Assembly (NCBI GenBank): GCA_914767715.1 | Contig: OU612068.1 | Coordinates: 25,112,001-25,176,000, forward strand | Length of the DNA: 64,000 nucleotides | Direction: 5' to 3' | Origin: Membranipora membranacea | Taxonomy: Eukaryota > Bryozoa > Gymnolaemata > Cheilostomatida > Membraniporidae | Shown: one piece after another, positions 26,193-39,849 of the stretch | Layout: each line of letters begins with the position of its first letter | Position numbering within the stretch: position 1 is the first letter of the stretch | Made by a program: the position numbers and the translations under genes | The notes under the pieces: model-generated | What the model was told of the DNA's origin: nothing | The model's input: only the letters and a program-made list of their open reading frames with translations | Databases searched by the model: none

Positions 26193-29100
26193 ATGGAGCA
26201 CTTGCCACAGATAGATCCACGGAAAAAAGAGTTGTTTGAAGCACGGTTTCTTATACAAAAGAGGGGTGGGGGAAGTAATCCCATAAGCAGTCCGACAACG
26301 GGCAATCTCATCGCCAAGGTAAGAACTTACTGTCTGAGTCTATTCCTTGAATTGGATGGCAACCTTAAAATGTCAAGCTTTCTTGTAGGAAGTGTGACTC
26401 CTTATAACATCTTCTATATTTCCATATGATGACTTTCACAGATTCTACACCATTATATGTTTTACGGGGTTTTGCCTCAGAGGAGGGGCTGGGATTAGGT
26501 CCCTAGGAGGTTGAAAATCATTTCATGCAGATGAATATTATCTGATATGCAAAGCTAAAACAATGATGGACGCTCTCTAGAACAGTTTCACTAAACATTT
26601 TGTTGCGGTGACATTATGTAATATTGTGTGTGTCATTTTTTCAATAGCCTATGCTCCCGCCCAGCTCGGTACATTCCAGCGGTAACACAACTGCAAGTCG
26701 GTCAATGCCAGTCACAGGATCGGGAGCTTTCACAGGCGTCACGACCGGGAGCAGTGCGACAGCAGTGCCTCACGACAGTCGCAGTAGTCCTAGTATACCC
26801 AGTATGCCTATCAGTGTGAACAGTCGAGGCAGCGCGAGTTCTGGAGACAGTTCACGCGATGGAACGGTACGTACCATGGTAATGTGTTTGCGTATCTACT
26901 CACCAACTTGACTTATAATGGCCACCAACAGAGGAAATAAAGGGGATTGTAGGGAGGTCAAACTTCGATTGCTGTGCTTACAGCATGACTAAGGATACAC
27001 TGATTTATTTCTTGTCAGTATCCTCTGATATGATGACATAACATCATTTCTGAATGACTGTCCCACGTATGATGATTGCATGACCAAATTCCACAATCTA
27101 CTTGCTAACATGATGTTTCTCCTAGTTCCTATCACAGTTAACCTATGTACTCATGCTTAATTTGCTATCATGTCAAGGGAACAGTCAAATTTTAATAACC
27201 CGCTTTCTATCTATCAATGTTTATTATGTTCAGGTTATTTTCTATCACCCTATGTTATGCTGTACATATTTTAGTACCACCATTACTCGTTGCTCTCCAG
27301 TAGTTCCAACTGGTCACTAGTATTCTCTGTGGTTATTTTATAGCTCACTCCACACACCAATATTGCCAATACTACCACCGTCCCCACACCAATCACCACA
27401 GTCGAGGCCCAGCAGCCCACCTCGAACACAGCACCAAACGTAGTCTCCGCTCTGGTATGTACTATCAATGTATACTAGCCCAACTTCTACTAACTTCTCA
27501 AACAATCTTCATTTCCTTATTTATGAATGTAAGAGTGGATAAGACGCAATTTTTTGCACTCTATCACTTGTATGGGCCATTGTCTTCTTCGTTGTGAGTT
27601 TCCTGACAGGTGATCTGGTGGTTTTCGTTGGACCCTCTGTGGCCCAGAGAAGTGTCACTGAGGAAACTATTTCATTATTTATGCAGTTAACCTCATAATA
27701 TCCTGTAACATTTATTTCCACTACCAGTTTGATTCACATGGGCATGATAACAGAAGAATGTTTTGTTGTGTGAAGTTGAGGTCAGATAATTAATTCACGT
27801 TTCCACTCCACTATTTAGTATCTTTGTTACTACTACCTGCTGGCCTCTCTGTTGTAAACAAAACAAGACTGTAACATCCCAGTGATGTCTCACCTCTCAA
27901 AAACTATCAAAAGACATTGTTTTGATGTGGCTTTAGATAGTGGTTCATTTGCTAGGTAGATGTTTGCATACTTACTAAATTACATTAGGTGCCAGTGATG
28001 TTTTGATAATGTTTTGTATGTCCATTTGAATGTTACTAAGGCCCTAGCTAGCCCCAGTACTATCAATCAATCAGTCATATTTATGTTATGGTCCTTATCT
28101 CAAACATGTTTCATGGAAAGGGAGGACTAATGTGATCGAAGCTTGATTATCATTAAATAGTAGGTTATACGCTACCATATTGCCTACAGCTATTTATATA
28201 ATAATACAAGAAATAATTCAAATTGGCCTAGGCTTGAGTAGAAGTTGTTTGAAAGGCTAGAAACATTTTCTTTGCAAACTTTGCCAATTGTCATAGAGAT
28301 AGCCTTGGTTGTTGACCCTACTCTAACCTTGCACTTGCAGCAGTGACTTGATTGCATGCCTCCATCCATAGGGATTACAATCAGACAAGACAGACAGAAC
28401 AAAACACCCTGTGCTCTATGACGGAAAGCCGGCAGATTTGACCGCTGTCAGTAGCTTTGCTGCCTACTGATCAGCTGTATTTCATAAACTGCTGGCTGAC
28501 GTTGTGACTGTTGTACACACATATATAACAAGCAAATTTCAATGGTGCTAACTGTTTGTATGTATCAGTTATTATTGTATGATTATCGCATTGTATTGAT
28601 CGGAATGAGAAAGTGTCTTTATATTCAATAAACTTAGATTCTGGCCAAAAGGTTACTGATGCCGATACTGTAGGCCACCAACTTATGCTGCATTGTAGAT
28701 TTGCAGTCGCAAATAACGATAGTCCTGATTAAGCAGGCACTGTAGTGCATTATTAACTTAGCTTGCGAGGATGATAATTGTTTTGGCTTGGATATTATCC
28801 TAATACTGAAGGTATTACTTACTCACGAGTGAGCTATGAAGCGATGAACTGTTGTTTTTTTTGCCACAAAACTAAACACTTCCCAGCTACTTTCTGTAGA
28901 AGTAGTTGAGCTTGGTAATGTGATGCAACAACAGCCTTAGGAATGAGACATGAATACCGTCTCCGTTGGCATAATTACCTGTTGGCATGACTGTTTTAGC
29001 TTTGTTCAGTTTATGGTGATGTTCTGAAAGCTTTTAATCATTTCCTCTACTTTGTACTCTGAGTTGAAGTCACCTTAGTTATATTTTGGTCCAGAGTATA

Positions 29101-32100
29101 GACTGTTTATCCTAGAGTTGTGACTTGTTTGGGTGTGCAGGTGGCGGAATGCGGATTCTATGATGTCTCAAAGACTTTTTGTCATTGTGGTCTACAACAT
29201 AATATGAAATCTAATAGTTTCCACTAACTGAACATATTGTATCTGTACATTCCATGCTATGCTTATTAATTGTATACTCTTCTGTTTATGTCAAACTTCT
29301 CTCTCCATCTGTCAGTTGCCGGGCATCTAACCATATTGTCATTGTTATTGTAGGACCGAAGACCAGCAAGTGCGGAGAAGAAACCTAGAAAACGCAAAGC
29401 CGCTGTTGGCGATGGCGACAATCAAGGTTTGCCAGGTTATATATTACACATTCTCTCATTCCCATTCAGCCCTGAAACAGACTTCACAGTCACACCGGTT
29501 TGCCTAAACCAAGTTTTGTCCATTTGCCTGCATTTAGAGCTGCTCCTCTCCACTGGAATCCAGGCAATTGGATTAAACTTGATCTAATGTTTGTCGTAAA
29601 TGCAATGTTCAATATCAGGTACTTGGTTTGTGACCATAAATTTGTAATTATTAAGGTACTACCTAGTAATATTTATATGTGGCTGGCCGTTCTGACTTGC
29701 TGTTGTGCTCCAATACAATAATCCTGATTTATTTTGCTATTACCAGCATCATAATAATATGAGAGTAATATTGCCTATCTATTATGGGGCAATATTTCAT
29801 CATTGGTCGGTGAATATGGCCCACCTTACCTTGGTGGGTGTAATTAATTGGTGTTGCATAGACTAGTACCCACAAAGCAGTACCCTAACGATTTGAATAA
29901 AATACGAAAATCTCCGGAGATAGTACTTTTTAGCGGTGTTGAGTATTGATATCAGAAACTGGACTTTTACCACAAATCACCATCAATTCTGTCTGAGCCA
30001 TTGCATACTTTAGTATACATTGGGTGGAGTTGAGTGCTTTCATTACCAAGCAAATGTACTCTACAACCTGTGCTAAATCCCAAATGCCCTTGAGAAGAAA
30101 AGCTATTCTCCGTTGCGCTCAGACTTGAGATAGCAAAGTTGATGGCTTTCTAACATCTACTTAAGTCGTCTTTCATAAAGTCCATCGTTACGAAAGAGAA
30201 TTTGTGCTAGCGAATTTAGCCCAAACTAGCTCACCTAACGTCAGTTAGTATTTACTCCACTAGGAAATTCGCAATATTTGACTGTGTTGTTACTCTCGGA
30301 ATTTGATATTAACTCCTGACAGCCATAGTCCACTCGAGCTCTATAAAATATACTCCAATATTCATTGTTAGAAACACTCAATAGTGTGCTAAATCAGCTT
30401 ATATCGATGACCGAATTCTTGCTAGAGATTATATTATTGGTATGGGGAGCAGACAGGGCAGTAATTCCCAACGAAAGTATGATGATAGCTGATTATTACT
30501 TAATGACGGTGATGTGTTTTCCTATGAGAATTGATTGATTCCCTTTTGAAAAGACCACATCCCGCTCCCATCCATACTTCATGTCAATAGAATAGTACTA
30601 GTATTCAAATATAAGCCATAGTTTTGGGTGACCTACCCACTCTCCACTACGGACTAACCAGGTCGGACTGTCCCTGGCCATAATTGAATTGAATAATAAT
30701 TCAACACCCACTGGCCTGGGGTGTTTAAGTTATGGGTATAAAATGTGTTCCATTAGACATTGATACACTGATAATCAGCTGACATCATTCATCAATGAAA
30801 GTGTTTTCTACTTGCAGCGAAGACCAATAAACAGGAGCTACATAGAAAAATACCTGAATATTTCAAAGTGAGTTAATCCTTGTAACATAGCTTAATTGAG
30901 CAAGAAATGAAAGCATCATATCTCATGTTACAAAAGGGGCATAAAGCCCTAATAATAATGAGCTTTGGGCCAGTCTAATAACTTGGTTAGTTATGATTAT
31001 ATAGATATTACATTATGATATTTATCAGATGCTTCATTTTTTGTGGATACCGGTTTCTGATGTGTGTCTGTGTATTGTAGGCTGGTACTAGTCCAAGGAG
31101 AGGCAAATCCGAATCAAATAAATCAGCTCGTGAGAAGGCGGCGTCCCCAGCTCACGCAGGTGGTAACAACAAGGTAAGAATGGCTCCTCTCGCATACCGC
31201 TCAGTATCTGCGACTTTTTTTTATTCCCGTCAGTGGAATTTTTTGCTGAAAATTTGTTATTTAAGCCATTCTTGGTGTGTTCACAATGTGAATGAATCGG
31301 ATGATTCGTGAATAGCAAGTCATAAATGTACTCAGCTTAGTGGGAAAGTTGTAGGTTAGGAAAAAACCGTCATTATTGTATGTGATGGTGGAATCCTTTC
31401 TGAATCCTCTATGAAAACCAGAACAATTGATCTAACCTGAAATAGTGCCCCTATTGTCTTTGTTGTGCAATTGAAGATAAAAAATGTATCTCCTAAACTA
31501 TTTATGTGTGAAGAACGGAAAGTTTTTTGTACAAAAAAATATGCTTTCAAGAACATTCACAATTATCAAACTGAGTGTTTTGTTGTCAATCGAAAAAGGA
31601 AATATGCTGTCCCTCAAATCTTTTGCATTGGTGTACATGTGTTTTTTTATCATCAACTTGGGATTATTGTAATTTGCACTGAAGAAAAACTTCCTTTTTT
31701 TCACTTTTAGTCATCGTCTCCCTCTGCTCAGGGCAGTAATGCAGCCTCTACAACGATCAGTAATATCACAGCCATGATGCCGTATCATCCCTCCAACTCT
31801 TCTCTTCTACACTCAAGCAATGGCGACTCTGTAAGTGTGAAACAGAGCAGACACAAAACATTGCATGTCTATTAGGGATGATATATAGGTCCAATATGAG
31901 GTTCAATACACTATAATAGCTCAGATGAGTTATGTTATTGATATATGAAATTCTACTGCAATGCCCTTAGGAAGCACCATTTTAAGCAGCAGTTGATCCA
32001 TAAGCAGCTAGATTTGCTATATCCTGATCATCTGTTTAGTCGATAACAGTGATAGATACTGATAGTTTGATAGCTGTTACTTTGATAACAGTCTTTTGTT

Positions 32101-35100
32101 GATAGTTTCAGATAAGATAACAAATATATTAATAATATTTGGTCATCTTGACTTCTCTAGTCCATACAGAGTTGTTGAACTTTCCTCATACTGAAAAAAA
32201 ACAGCATCCATTGGGATCAGCTCATTCTGTAGCTAATTCTACCTCAGCATTTGTAAGGCTGAACTTGGACTTTGTTTTGATTTTCCAGATTAAATACTTT
32301 TTCCTTAATAATCTTTTTTCTTCATCTAGCGAGCGGATACACTAAATAGATTTCAGCCTGTGGTCACACATCAACAGACCGAAGACGATAAAAAGGTTAG
32401 TAGTGCCAGTGTAAGTTAGTGACGTCATTTTATGACTCCCACTCTGTCTCACTGCTCTTATGTATGTTTAATACTTGATAAGGGATATGCTCTCTCATTG
32501 TATAATTGCTCATTTATCAATGTTTTATTGTTGTTTGTCTGATCTGCTCAATGACTCAGACAACAGACATAGAAAGATTCCTTCCAATAGATAGGAAAAT
32601 CACCTTAACAGCACAGAAACATTTTGTGCAACTTACTGGGCTGATTTTAGAGAAGCTTGACAGAATATTTTGTATGTGTGTGGGTTAATGAGGCTTTCTC
32701 TGCCACCCATCTACACTAATAATATGTGCGGGCCAAGCCCCACTATTTTTGGAGTGGAAAAACCTCAATTGATTTCATTTGAATTCCCATCATCATTATT
32801 CTCCCCCAAAAGAACATCATGTTTTTGAGTCAAAGTCCAAGAACATCAATATGTATAATGATGTCATCAAATCCATGGTGGAAAATTTTCAACTTTACTC
32901 TTTCCAGGATGAAGAAATCCAAGAGCTGACCAAAAGAAATGATGAGCTCGACAAACAAATCTCTGCTTTACAAACTCATATAGAAAAACAGAAGAATATA
33001 CTAAATAGGTGTCTGGAACTCAATAAAACTCTTCTCATCGACAAAGTAAGTACACATCTATGTATGTACATAAATTTATTCATAGTAGGGTGGTTTGGAA
33101 ACCTCCCTACTCTCCCGCAGTAAGATCTTGGATTGTCACTGATGCTTGGTTCACATTGTCCCAGATGACACTAGGATGCCATCCCAGATGCTTATCCCAG
33201 TCACATTATAACATTCATCCCAGATAGCCATCCCAGATAGCTATCCCAGATTGCCATCCCAGATAGCCATCCCAGATAGCCATCCCAGTCAATGTGAACC
33301 TGAAAATGACACAATCCCAGACTGTCTGGGTCCGTCTGGGATAGCATCGGGAAAGTTCGTAAGCGTCAAACTTTCCCAATGCTATCCCAGACGGACCCAG
33401 ACAGTCTGGGATTGTGTCATTCATAAATGACCTGTGTTGGCTTTGGTCAATCACATCAAATAAGCCTCCAATTCTATGCTTGTTATCACCTTATTAGTGA
33501 TGTAAGTAATGCAGTTTTGTAATTATTTTAATGAGAGTTGAAATTGCATCAACCAGAAATTCACAATACCCAGACTGTCAAAAGGTTAATAGGAAACAAT
33601 GAGAATACTGCAGCTATTTGTGGCCGGATAATCACAATCCCATGTGACTACCAGCCCCAGATGGACAACATCGGAAATATGGCAGCTTCACATGACATAT
33701 GCACTGATCATTCAATATAAAACTGGGTACAGTCATTTGCAATGAAATATTTCAAACCTAAGTTTTCATATATGCTGCACCAATGTTTACATTTAGCATC
33801 CGGTTGGGTCACTCAGTGAGCAAGGTGGGAGAGATATATGTTGTAAGGAGCATTGGGACCATTTTACTATAGAGAGTCGTTCCCACTCAGACATATTAGT
33901 TCAGAGAGGCTGTAACTCCCAATTATATGCACTTGTTTTTAAGACGTGCTGTTCATTTCAGAGTAAAATAGAGAAGGTGAATGTGAGGCATAAAAGTGTA
34001 GAGAATAGACTGAGATTGGGACACTTTCAAACTGTGAGACAGGGTGCTACATTTGTTGAGAATTGGGTGGATGGCTACGCCTTCCAGGAACTCATGAAGT
34101 AAGTAATATGTGAAATAAGGAATTCATTTTATCAACACTTTTTTGTTTATTCATGACTACAAGAGCAAGTTCTTACATACGTAACTTACAGTTATGCTAG
34201 GCAAAATATGAAATTATTGAACCCATGATAATGGTGATATTGTACTGTTGATAATCACAAGGTTGTATATTTTGATTTCTCACCTTTCCTCTACAGACGA
34301 CAGGAAACCATAAACATTGCCAAAGAAGATATTGATAAACAGAAGAAACTGCTGTTGAAGAAAAAACCCACAAAAAATCCAGATTTTGCTAAACCTGGAG
34401 ATAGAACGTTCGCCAAACCTGGTGAAAAGCCGTATGTTTACAAAGCAGTCATGCAGTCTTCAATGAACAGAATGGCAAACCATATAAATCCATACATCAT
34501 TATAAAATGGATTAACAGATCCAACTAATAAAGTGAAAAACAATTTCATAATTTGGAATTAAATTCTCTGTTTCGTAGCAATTCCATTTTTGTATGGCAG
34601 AACCATCGTAACTGACTGCTTTTGATGAGTTTGATGATGTATTTGAGAGTGACTTTGAGTATAAAGTAGATTTCCTCAATTCCTCAGGCCCTACACACAG
34701 ATGGAGTATCATGTGCAGGATGAGATATTAAAACTCCGTCAGATCTCTCTGAAAAAAGAAGACATGGAAGTCACCACAGAGCTAGAGAAGCTAGAGAGAG
34801 AACGAAACCTACACATTAGAGAAATGAAACGAATACAGAACGAAGACAGCAGCAGGTATTGCATTACTAGATGTCATGTTTTATGGTCTTGTACCATAAT
34901 TTGGGCGCTTGAGGTTTATCGCAGCAAAATTTGTTGGCGTTACTATCCTGTGCGCTGTCATAAATAGGGATTTGATTCCCACAATGCAACTAGAATCTGA
35001 TATTACCAAGGAGAACCTGTCAAAATGAATGACCTGACTCCCTATAAGAATTCTGGAGGATATCAATATCCTATATCTGGGACATAATGTGGGAAAATTT

Positions 35101-38100
35101 AGGTTAAAATATGAAGCTTATTTTGCTATGCGGTAAGTCAGGTTGGTTATGTTGGCTGGTCTTTGCTGATAATTTTTCAGCATTTCAAGATGGTACTACA
35201 ATCACTAATCATTCCTTTCTCATCTGTGTTTTAGGTTCAAAGACAATCCTATATTGAATGATAGATATTTACTACTTAGCTTATTGGGTAAGGGGGGTTT
35301 CAGTGAGGTTCACAAGGCGTTTGATATGAAGGAGCAGCGCTATGTAGCCTGTAAGATACATCAACTCAACAAAGACTGGCATGATGAAAAGAAGGCCAAC
35401 TACATCAAGTAAGCATAAAGGTCTCAGCACACAGCCTGGATTTAGAGTTTTTGTACAAAAATAGTTATTTGATAGTTCTTTTTATTCTTGAGTATATATG
35501 ATAGCCATATCGTTGTCCGCAATCCTCGCCCTACGAGTATGATGTCTGCTTGTCAGTTGTGTACTCTCAGATGGCTTATGGGTCCTATCCGAGATCGGCC
35601 TATTTTGGATGTCCACTGGAAATGTTAAAGATTTATGCTATCTTGTGCGTATCTTTACTTTCAGACATGCTCTACGAGAATACAACATACACAAAACTCT
35701 GGACCATGACAGGATAGTCCGGCTCTTTGATGTGTTTGAAATAGACAATAACTCGTAAGTACAGTTAGTCATCACAGACACAGGCCCTGTATGGCACTGT
35801 GATTTCTCAATATATTGTTGTGACAAATCAACTCATGTGAAACTAAAATGCAACATTGATCTGCTATTTTTAACCTGACAAAAAGCATTAATGTTGTGCT
35901 ATGCTGACATTAAGTATTATGTTATACTGAAACATTATTGCTCTTTAGTTGTCTCATATTGCTAATTCATCTCACATCATCAGTGTTTTCAGCTATGCTA
36001 GTAATGACCATTATAAATGGATATAGCAACTTTTCCAAACCATCCCTCTCATCTGCCTCATTATTATTTATGTACTTTGGAAGTCTTGTACAGTACTATC
36101 GATCTCGTATGCTTGTTATACATGTTGTGCAGGTCTTGTACAGTACTATCGATCTCGCATGCTTGTTATACAGGTTGTGCAGGTCTTGTACAGTACTAAC
36201 GATCTCGCATGCTTGTTTACATGTTGTGCAGGTCTTGTACAGTACTAACGATCTCGCATGCTTGTTATACATGTTGTGCAGGTCTTGTACAGTACTATCG
36301 ATCTCGCATGCTTGTTATACATGTTGTGCAGGTCTTGTACAGTACTATCGATCTCGCATGCTTGTTATACATGTTGTGCAGGTCTTGTACAGTAATATGT
36401 CTCTCATACGCATGTTATATGTCTGTTGCAGGTTTTGTACAGTACTGGAGTATTGCGACGGTAACGATTTAGACTTCTATCTCAAGCAGAACAAAGTCAT
36501 TCCGGAGAGAGAAGCCCGTTCTATAATACAACAAATCGTCAGTGCATTACGTCATCTCAACTCAGTCACTCCTCCTATTATACACTACGACCTCAAACCA
36601 GGTACGTGTAATGGCAGTTAAACAAAACAACAATGACAAGTCCTAGTACCAGTCATACTCTCACAGTAGAGGTCATGATAGTAAGTGCAGTTTGGTTTTA
36701 CTGGTGAGCATTGTCGGTGTTGTGGTTTAGTATTTTGGTGTTGTGTTCGATTTTTGCTGCACTTCAAGGCTGTGGTTCAAGGGAAGGGCCGGTGTCATCC
36801 AGACCATGTACGATGCCCTCCGCTTGTCAATTAGATTACAGGTGGGCACCAAACATAGGACATTCCATTCTTCTCATTGTTACAGGGTTGACTGGCTGAC
36901 TGGTTGACATTGAGATTAATGATGAAACTAGCAGAGAATAATATGACGTGATGCTTTAGTATGTGGTGCTGTATCACACAATTTATTTTTCAATTTTCAG
37001 GGAACATCCTACTGATGAAGGGGCCTCAGTGGGGTGAAGTTAAGATTACAGATTTTGGGTTGAGTAAAATAATGGAAGGTGACACTTACTGTCCCGATTC
37101 TGGTATGGATCTCACATCACAAGGTGCAGGAACTTACTGGTAAGTCTCCTAATAATTCCAGCCAAACTAAAGTATGACTCCATGTAGCCTGTCTGGAGAA
37201 GCTTTGTTGTGAGGGAGGAGGGAACATGGATTTTAACATTGACCAGATCTTCCTGGGATCGAAGTTGCATTGACCGATTATTCTTACCATGCCGTATTGA
37301 AATGGTTCTTGTTGGGGAGTATAGAAGATTGTTAAATGGTCAAAAATACAAACTTTCGATGATTTATTTATGGTACATTGTGGTTAAACATCAAACCAGG
37401 TCCGGTTCATTATGCAGATATGAGATCAGCTCCACCTTTCCTTGCCAGTTTTCTTCTGCATTATGGGAATGGAAATTTCAATAGTGTTCACTAGCTTTCA
37501 ATTCTCATATTATGCTTTGCTCAATTGCAGGTATTTGCCACCAGAGTGTTTTGTAGTTGGCAAGATGCCACCTAAGATATCCAGTAAGGTAGATGTGTGG
37601 AGTGTAGGAGTTATCTTCTATCAGTGTCTGTATGGTAAGAAACCATTTGGACACAATCTCAGTCAGGCTGCTATCCTAGAGGAAAACACAATACTCAACG
37701 CTAGAGTGGTAGACTTCCCCAACAAACCACAAGTCTGCTCAGAGGCCAAGGTATGGTTAAGTTCACTTTTATAATATGCGTTAGAAAAGTCTTATATGGT
37801 AATAAAACGTGCTAACTTCAGACCCTGTTGGATGCTGTGAGCAGCATAGTGGCAATAGTGACTTCTGGCCCCAATTGCATTCTTCACTCAGAGGGCCCTC
37901 AACACACGATTGAAAGGCTAGTCTCATCTTTTTTTTACACAATATATAATAGAACTTCGTGAGAATTTACTGCAAATACTGACAGTTATAAACATAGTCT
38001 ATGGTTTTAAATTACAAACTCTTTACAATTTATTTATTTTATGTTTATTTCTAGAATTTCATTCGATCATGTCTGCAATATAAAAAGGAACACAGGCCAG

Positions 38101-38611
38101 ATGTCATCATGCTGTCCAATATGGACTATCTAAAAGCTAACGCCATGAAAGAGAAGAAAACGTATGTATATTTATCATCTTTTATCTTCATCATATTATG
38201 ATCGCAGAGTGCGGGTTAGTTCTATATGTATATAGGATTATAGTTATCAGTGTGTGTTATGTTATGTACATAAGATGGAGATATGTGACTCATGTATGTG
38301 GACGATCTGTTGATCTATCTGAGAGGTTAAAAAAGCAGCCTGGTTTGATGAAAATATGATTACATACATTCCTTCGATTTCCTCTTGGCCTATTTACTGG
38401 CTGGGACAAGTCAAGTATAAATATTTATGTATCATTATGTAATATTTATGATATCAAAGACCATGATTTTATGATGGATTTCACTCAACTTTTACAGAAG
38501 CCAAGTTGTTGTGTATTACAACAATTACTTTGTCTCACAACATTTGTACATTTTAATTTCAGGTCATCAGCGGATTCACCTTCACCCAGTTTCTCGGCGT
38601 TTCAGCAGTAG
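26193..38611 (+). CDS. TLK: Tousled-like kinase (TLK1/2), complete
   Basis: Nineteen coding exons join in frame to 794 aa (human TLKs about 770): 26193-26318, 26648-26866, 27344-27454, 29354-29426, 30818-30867, 31081-31173, 31711-31830, 32330-32395, 32908-33045, 33962-34098, 34297-34431, 34688-34855, 35235-35408, 35665-35754, 36432-36601, 37001-37139, 37531-37750, 38055-38161, 38563-38611. The start [19 protein letters not shown] is the conserved TLK opening. Then come a Ser/Thr-rich region, a basic NLS-like stretch (EKKPRKRKA), coiled coils (about 287-480), and the kinase domain with GKGGFSEV (497-504), K519 in VACKIH, HYDLKPGN (catalytic D620) and DFG D641. TLKs phosphorylate the ASF1 histone chaperone in S phase, in the nucleus (family knowledge). 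VACKIH has Cys where human has Val. The exon at 36432 follows a tandem array that repeats its acceptor. Confidence 0.97.
29508..29592. mobile_element. MITE-like element (copy 2 of the AGATCAAGTTTGAT-ended family)
   Basis: The ends AAACCAAGTTTTGTCCATTT and the complement of AATTGGATTAAACTTGATCT are diverged versions of the 13411-13539 element's ends, around a short core. It sits about 80 bp after the TLK exon ending at 29426. Confidence 0.6.
33148..33300. mobile_element. Small element with GGTTCACATTG ends and internal CATCCCAGATAG array
   Basis: GGTTCACATTG at 33148-33158 is inverted at 33290-33300. Between them, about seven short degenerate copies of CATCCCAGATAG run in tandem. It is non-coding, lies in a TLK intron, and is immediately followed by a near-perfect hairpin that shares the CCCAGA motif, so both are probably parts of one element. 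Confidence 0.65.
33305..33421. repeat. Near-perfect 53-bp-arm hairpin in a TLK intron
   Basis: Arm 33305-33357 is the reverse complement of 33369-33421 with a single mismatch; the loop is 11 nt. The arms carry repeated CCCAGAC/GTCTGGG units. This intron (33046-33961) would form a long stable RNA stem. Confidence 0.9.
36083..36431 (+). repeat. 50-bp tandem array duplicating a TLK 3' splice site
   Basis: Units start at 36083, 36133, 36183, 36232, 36282, 36332 and 36382, and the next unit position, 36432, is the first base of the real exon. The period is 50 bp with one unit of 49. Six units carry GCAG/GTCTTGTACAGTA, nearly identical to the true junction GCAG/GTTTTGTACAGTA. The array is therefore an expansion of the intron end plus exon start. 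The unit has no stop codon in any frame. Confidence 0.93.
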
Positions 38612-39849
38612 ATTGTGGAGCGTCCTCTCATAGTAGTTCTGAAATATGGCTACATTACTGAGTGCCAGAAGCTATAATTTGTGCATTACTTTAGACTCTC
38701 TTTATGTGAGCGGAGAGTTAAGACACTGCGATTCAGATTACCAAACTTGAACTCATACCAGTCCAATCACAGATATTGTTCTGCAGCTGTCAGACTCTCA
38801 CTGTCCCAGTTATCGTATTTTGGATTAAATCCTTTTCTCTTGCAAGCTTTGTCATCAAAAAAGAGTCGGAAATATTTCACACGGTCATCACGCGTAGATC
38901 AAAAGACAAGTTCATAAAATTCATATGAAATATTTCAGGAGAAACATTGTTTTCAGACACTATTGTCATTTTTCTATATTTAATAAGACCTGTTGTAGTT
39001 TTCTTTTTCAATTTTTTCAGTTTAGGTTGCAAAAACTATGGAATCAGTTTTTGAATGGATATGTAAATAGAATGCTATGTAATAGTATACTACGAATCAA
39101 GAACTCCAAAGAAAAACTTAATATTTTGGCTAACGAGTATAAAAAACCCTAATTCACGCACTTGCAATCCAGTGACGGACTTATGCCTCTATCAAATCTC
39201 AGTTTCTGACAACGGGTGCCATGTGATCAGGTTTGATGCTCTCATTCATAACAATTAAAATCCCCCTCCTGTTTTGTAAAGTAAACCTCACCAAGGAGAC
39301 TTACGCAAGCATATGTAGAGCCTTCTCACTAGCCTGCTTGGATATACCAGTGCCATATACCAAAAGGGAAAGAAGAAACTGCTCATCTGTATCGAAAAAG
39401 TAACAATTTTAATAACAGATCAAATATGCAACGTTCAGTTCTGTTCATGAAACCTTTTTAGAATTTTTTTGCTTAAAAAAAATATAAATGATCACATCTA
39501 GCTAGGAAGTAAAATACTAAAGTGGATTGTTAAGAAATAGACTCCACAAAATCACAAGCAATAGAAAAGAATAGGCTAGTCACCAGCGAATAGACAGTTT
39601 GATGCGACAATAGCTACACACACAATAACAATGTTGTAGTCCTCGGTACCTCATTGTTGCATTGTTGTTATGATAAGAGTGTTCTTTTCATATTATTAAG
39701 AATGGTCCTACCTTATCATATGATCCGGTCAATGAGCTGTTTTGTCAGCTCATAAACCTTAATGTTACGTAGATGTAAAGAAAATATGTACATGTTTATA
39801 AATATACCCTCTCCCAACACAAATTTCACCCAAAGGAATGCCAGCTCAG
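38612..39849. other. Convergent intergenic interval after TLK
   Basis: Holds the 3' UTR of TLK (plus) and of paralog A (minus). No further exon chain or RNA gene is seen. Composition is AT-rich and there is no canonical AATAAA within the first few hundred bases of the TLK 3' flank. Confidence 0.55.

Noticed and set aside
33215-33454. ORF with repeated [13 protein letters not shown]-like peptide
   Set aside because: It is translation of the CATCCCAGATAG repeat array and hairpin, not a protein gene.
35938-36621. A long plus-strand ORF of 227 codons
   Set aside because: It is produced by the 50-bp tandem array, which has no stop in any frame, running into a real TLK exon. It is not an independent gene.
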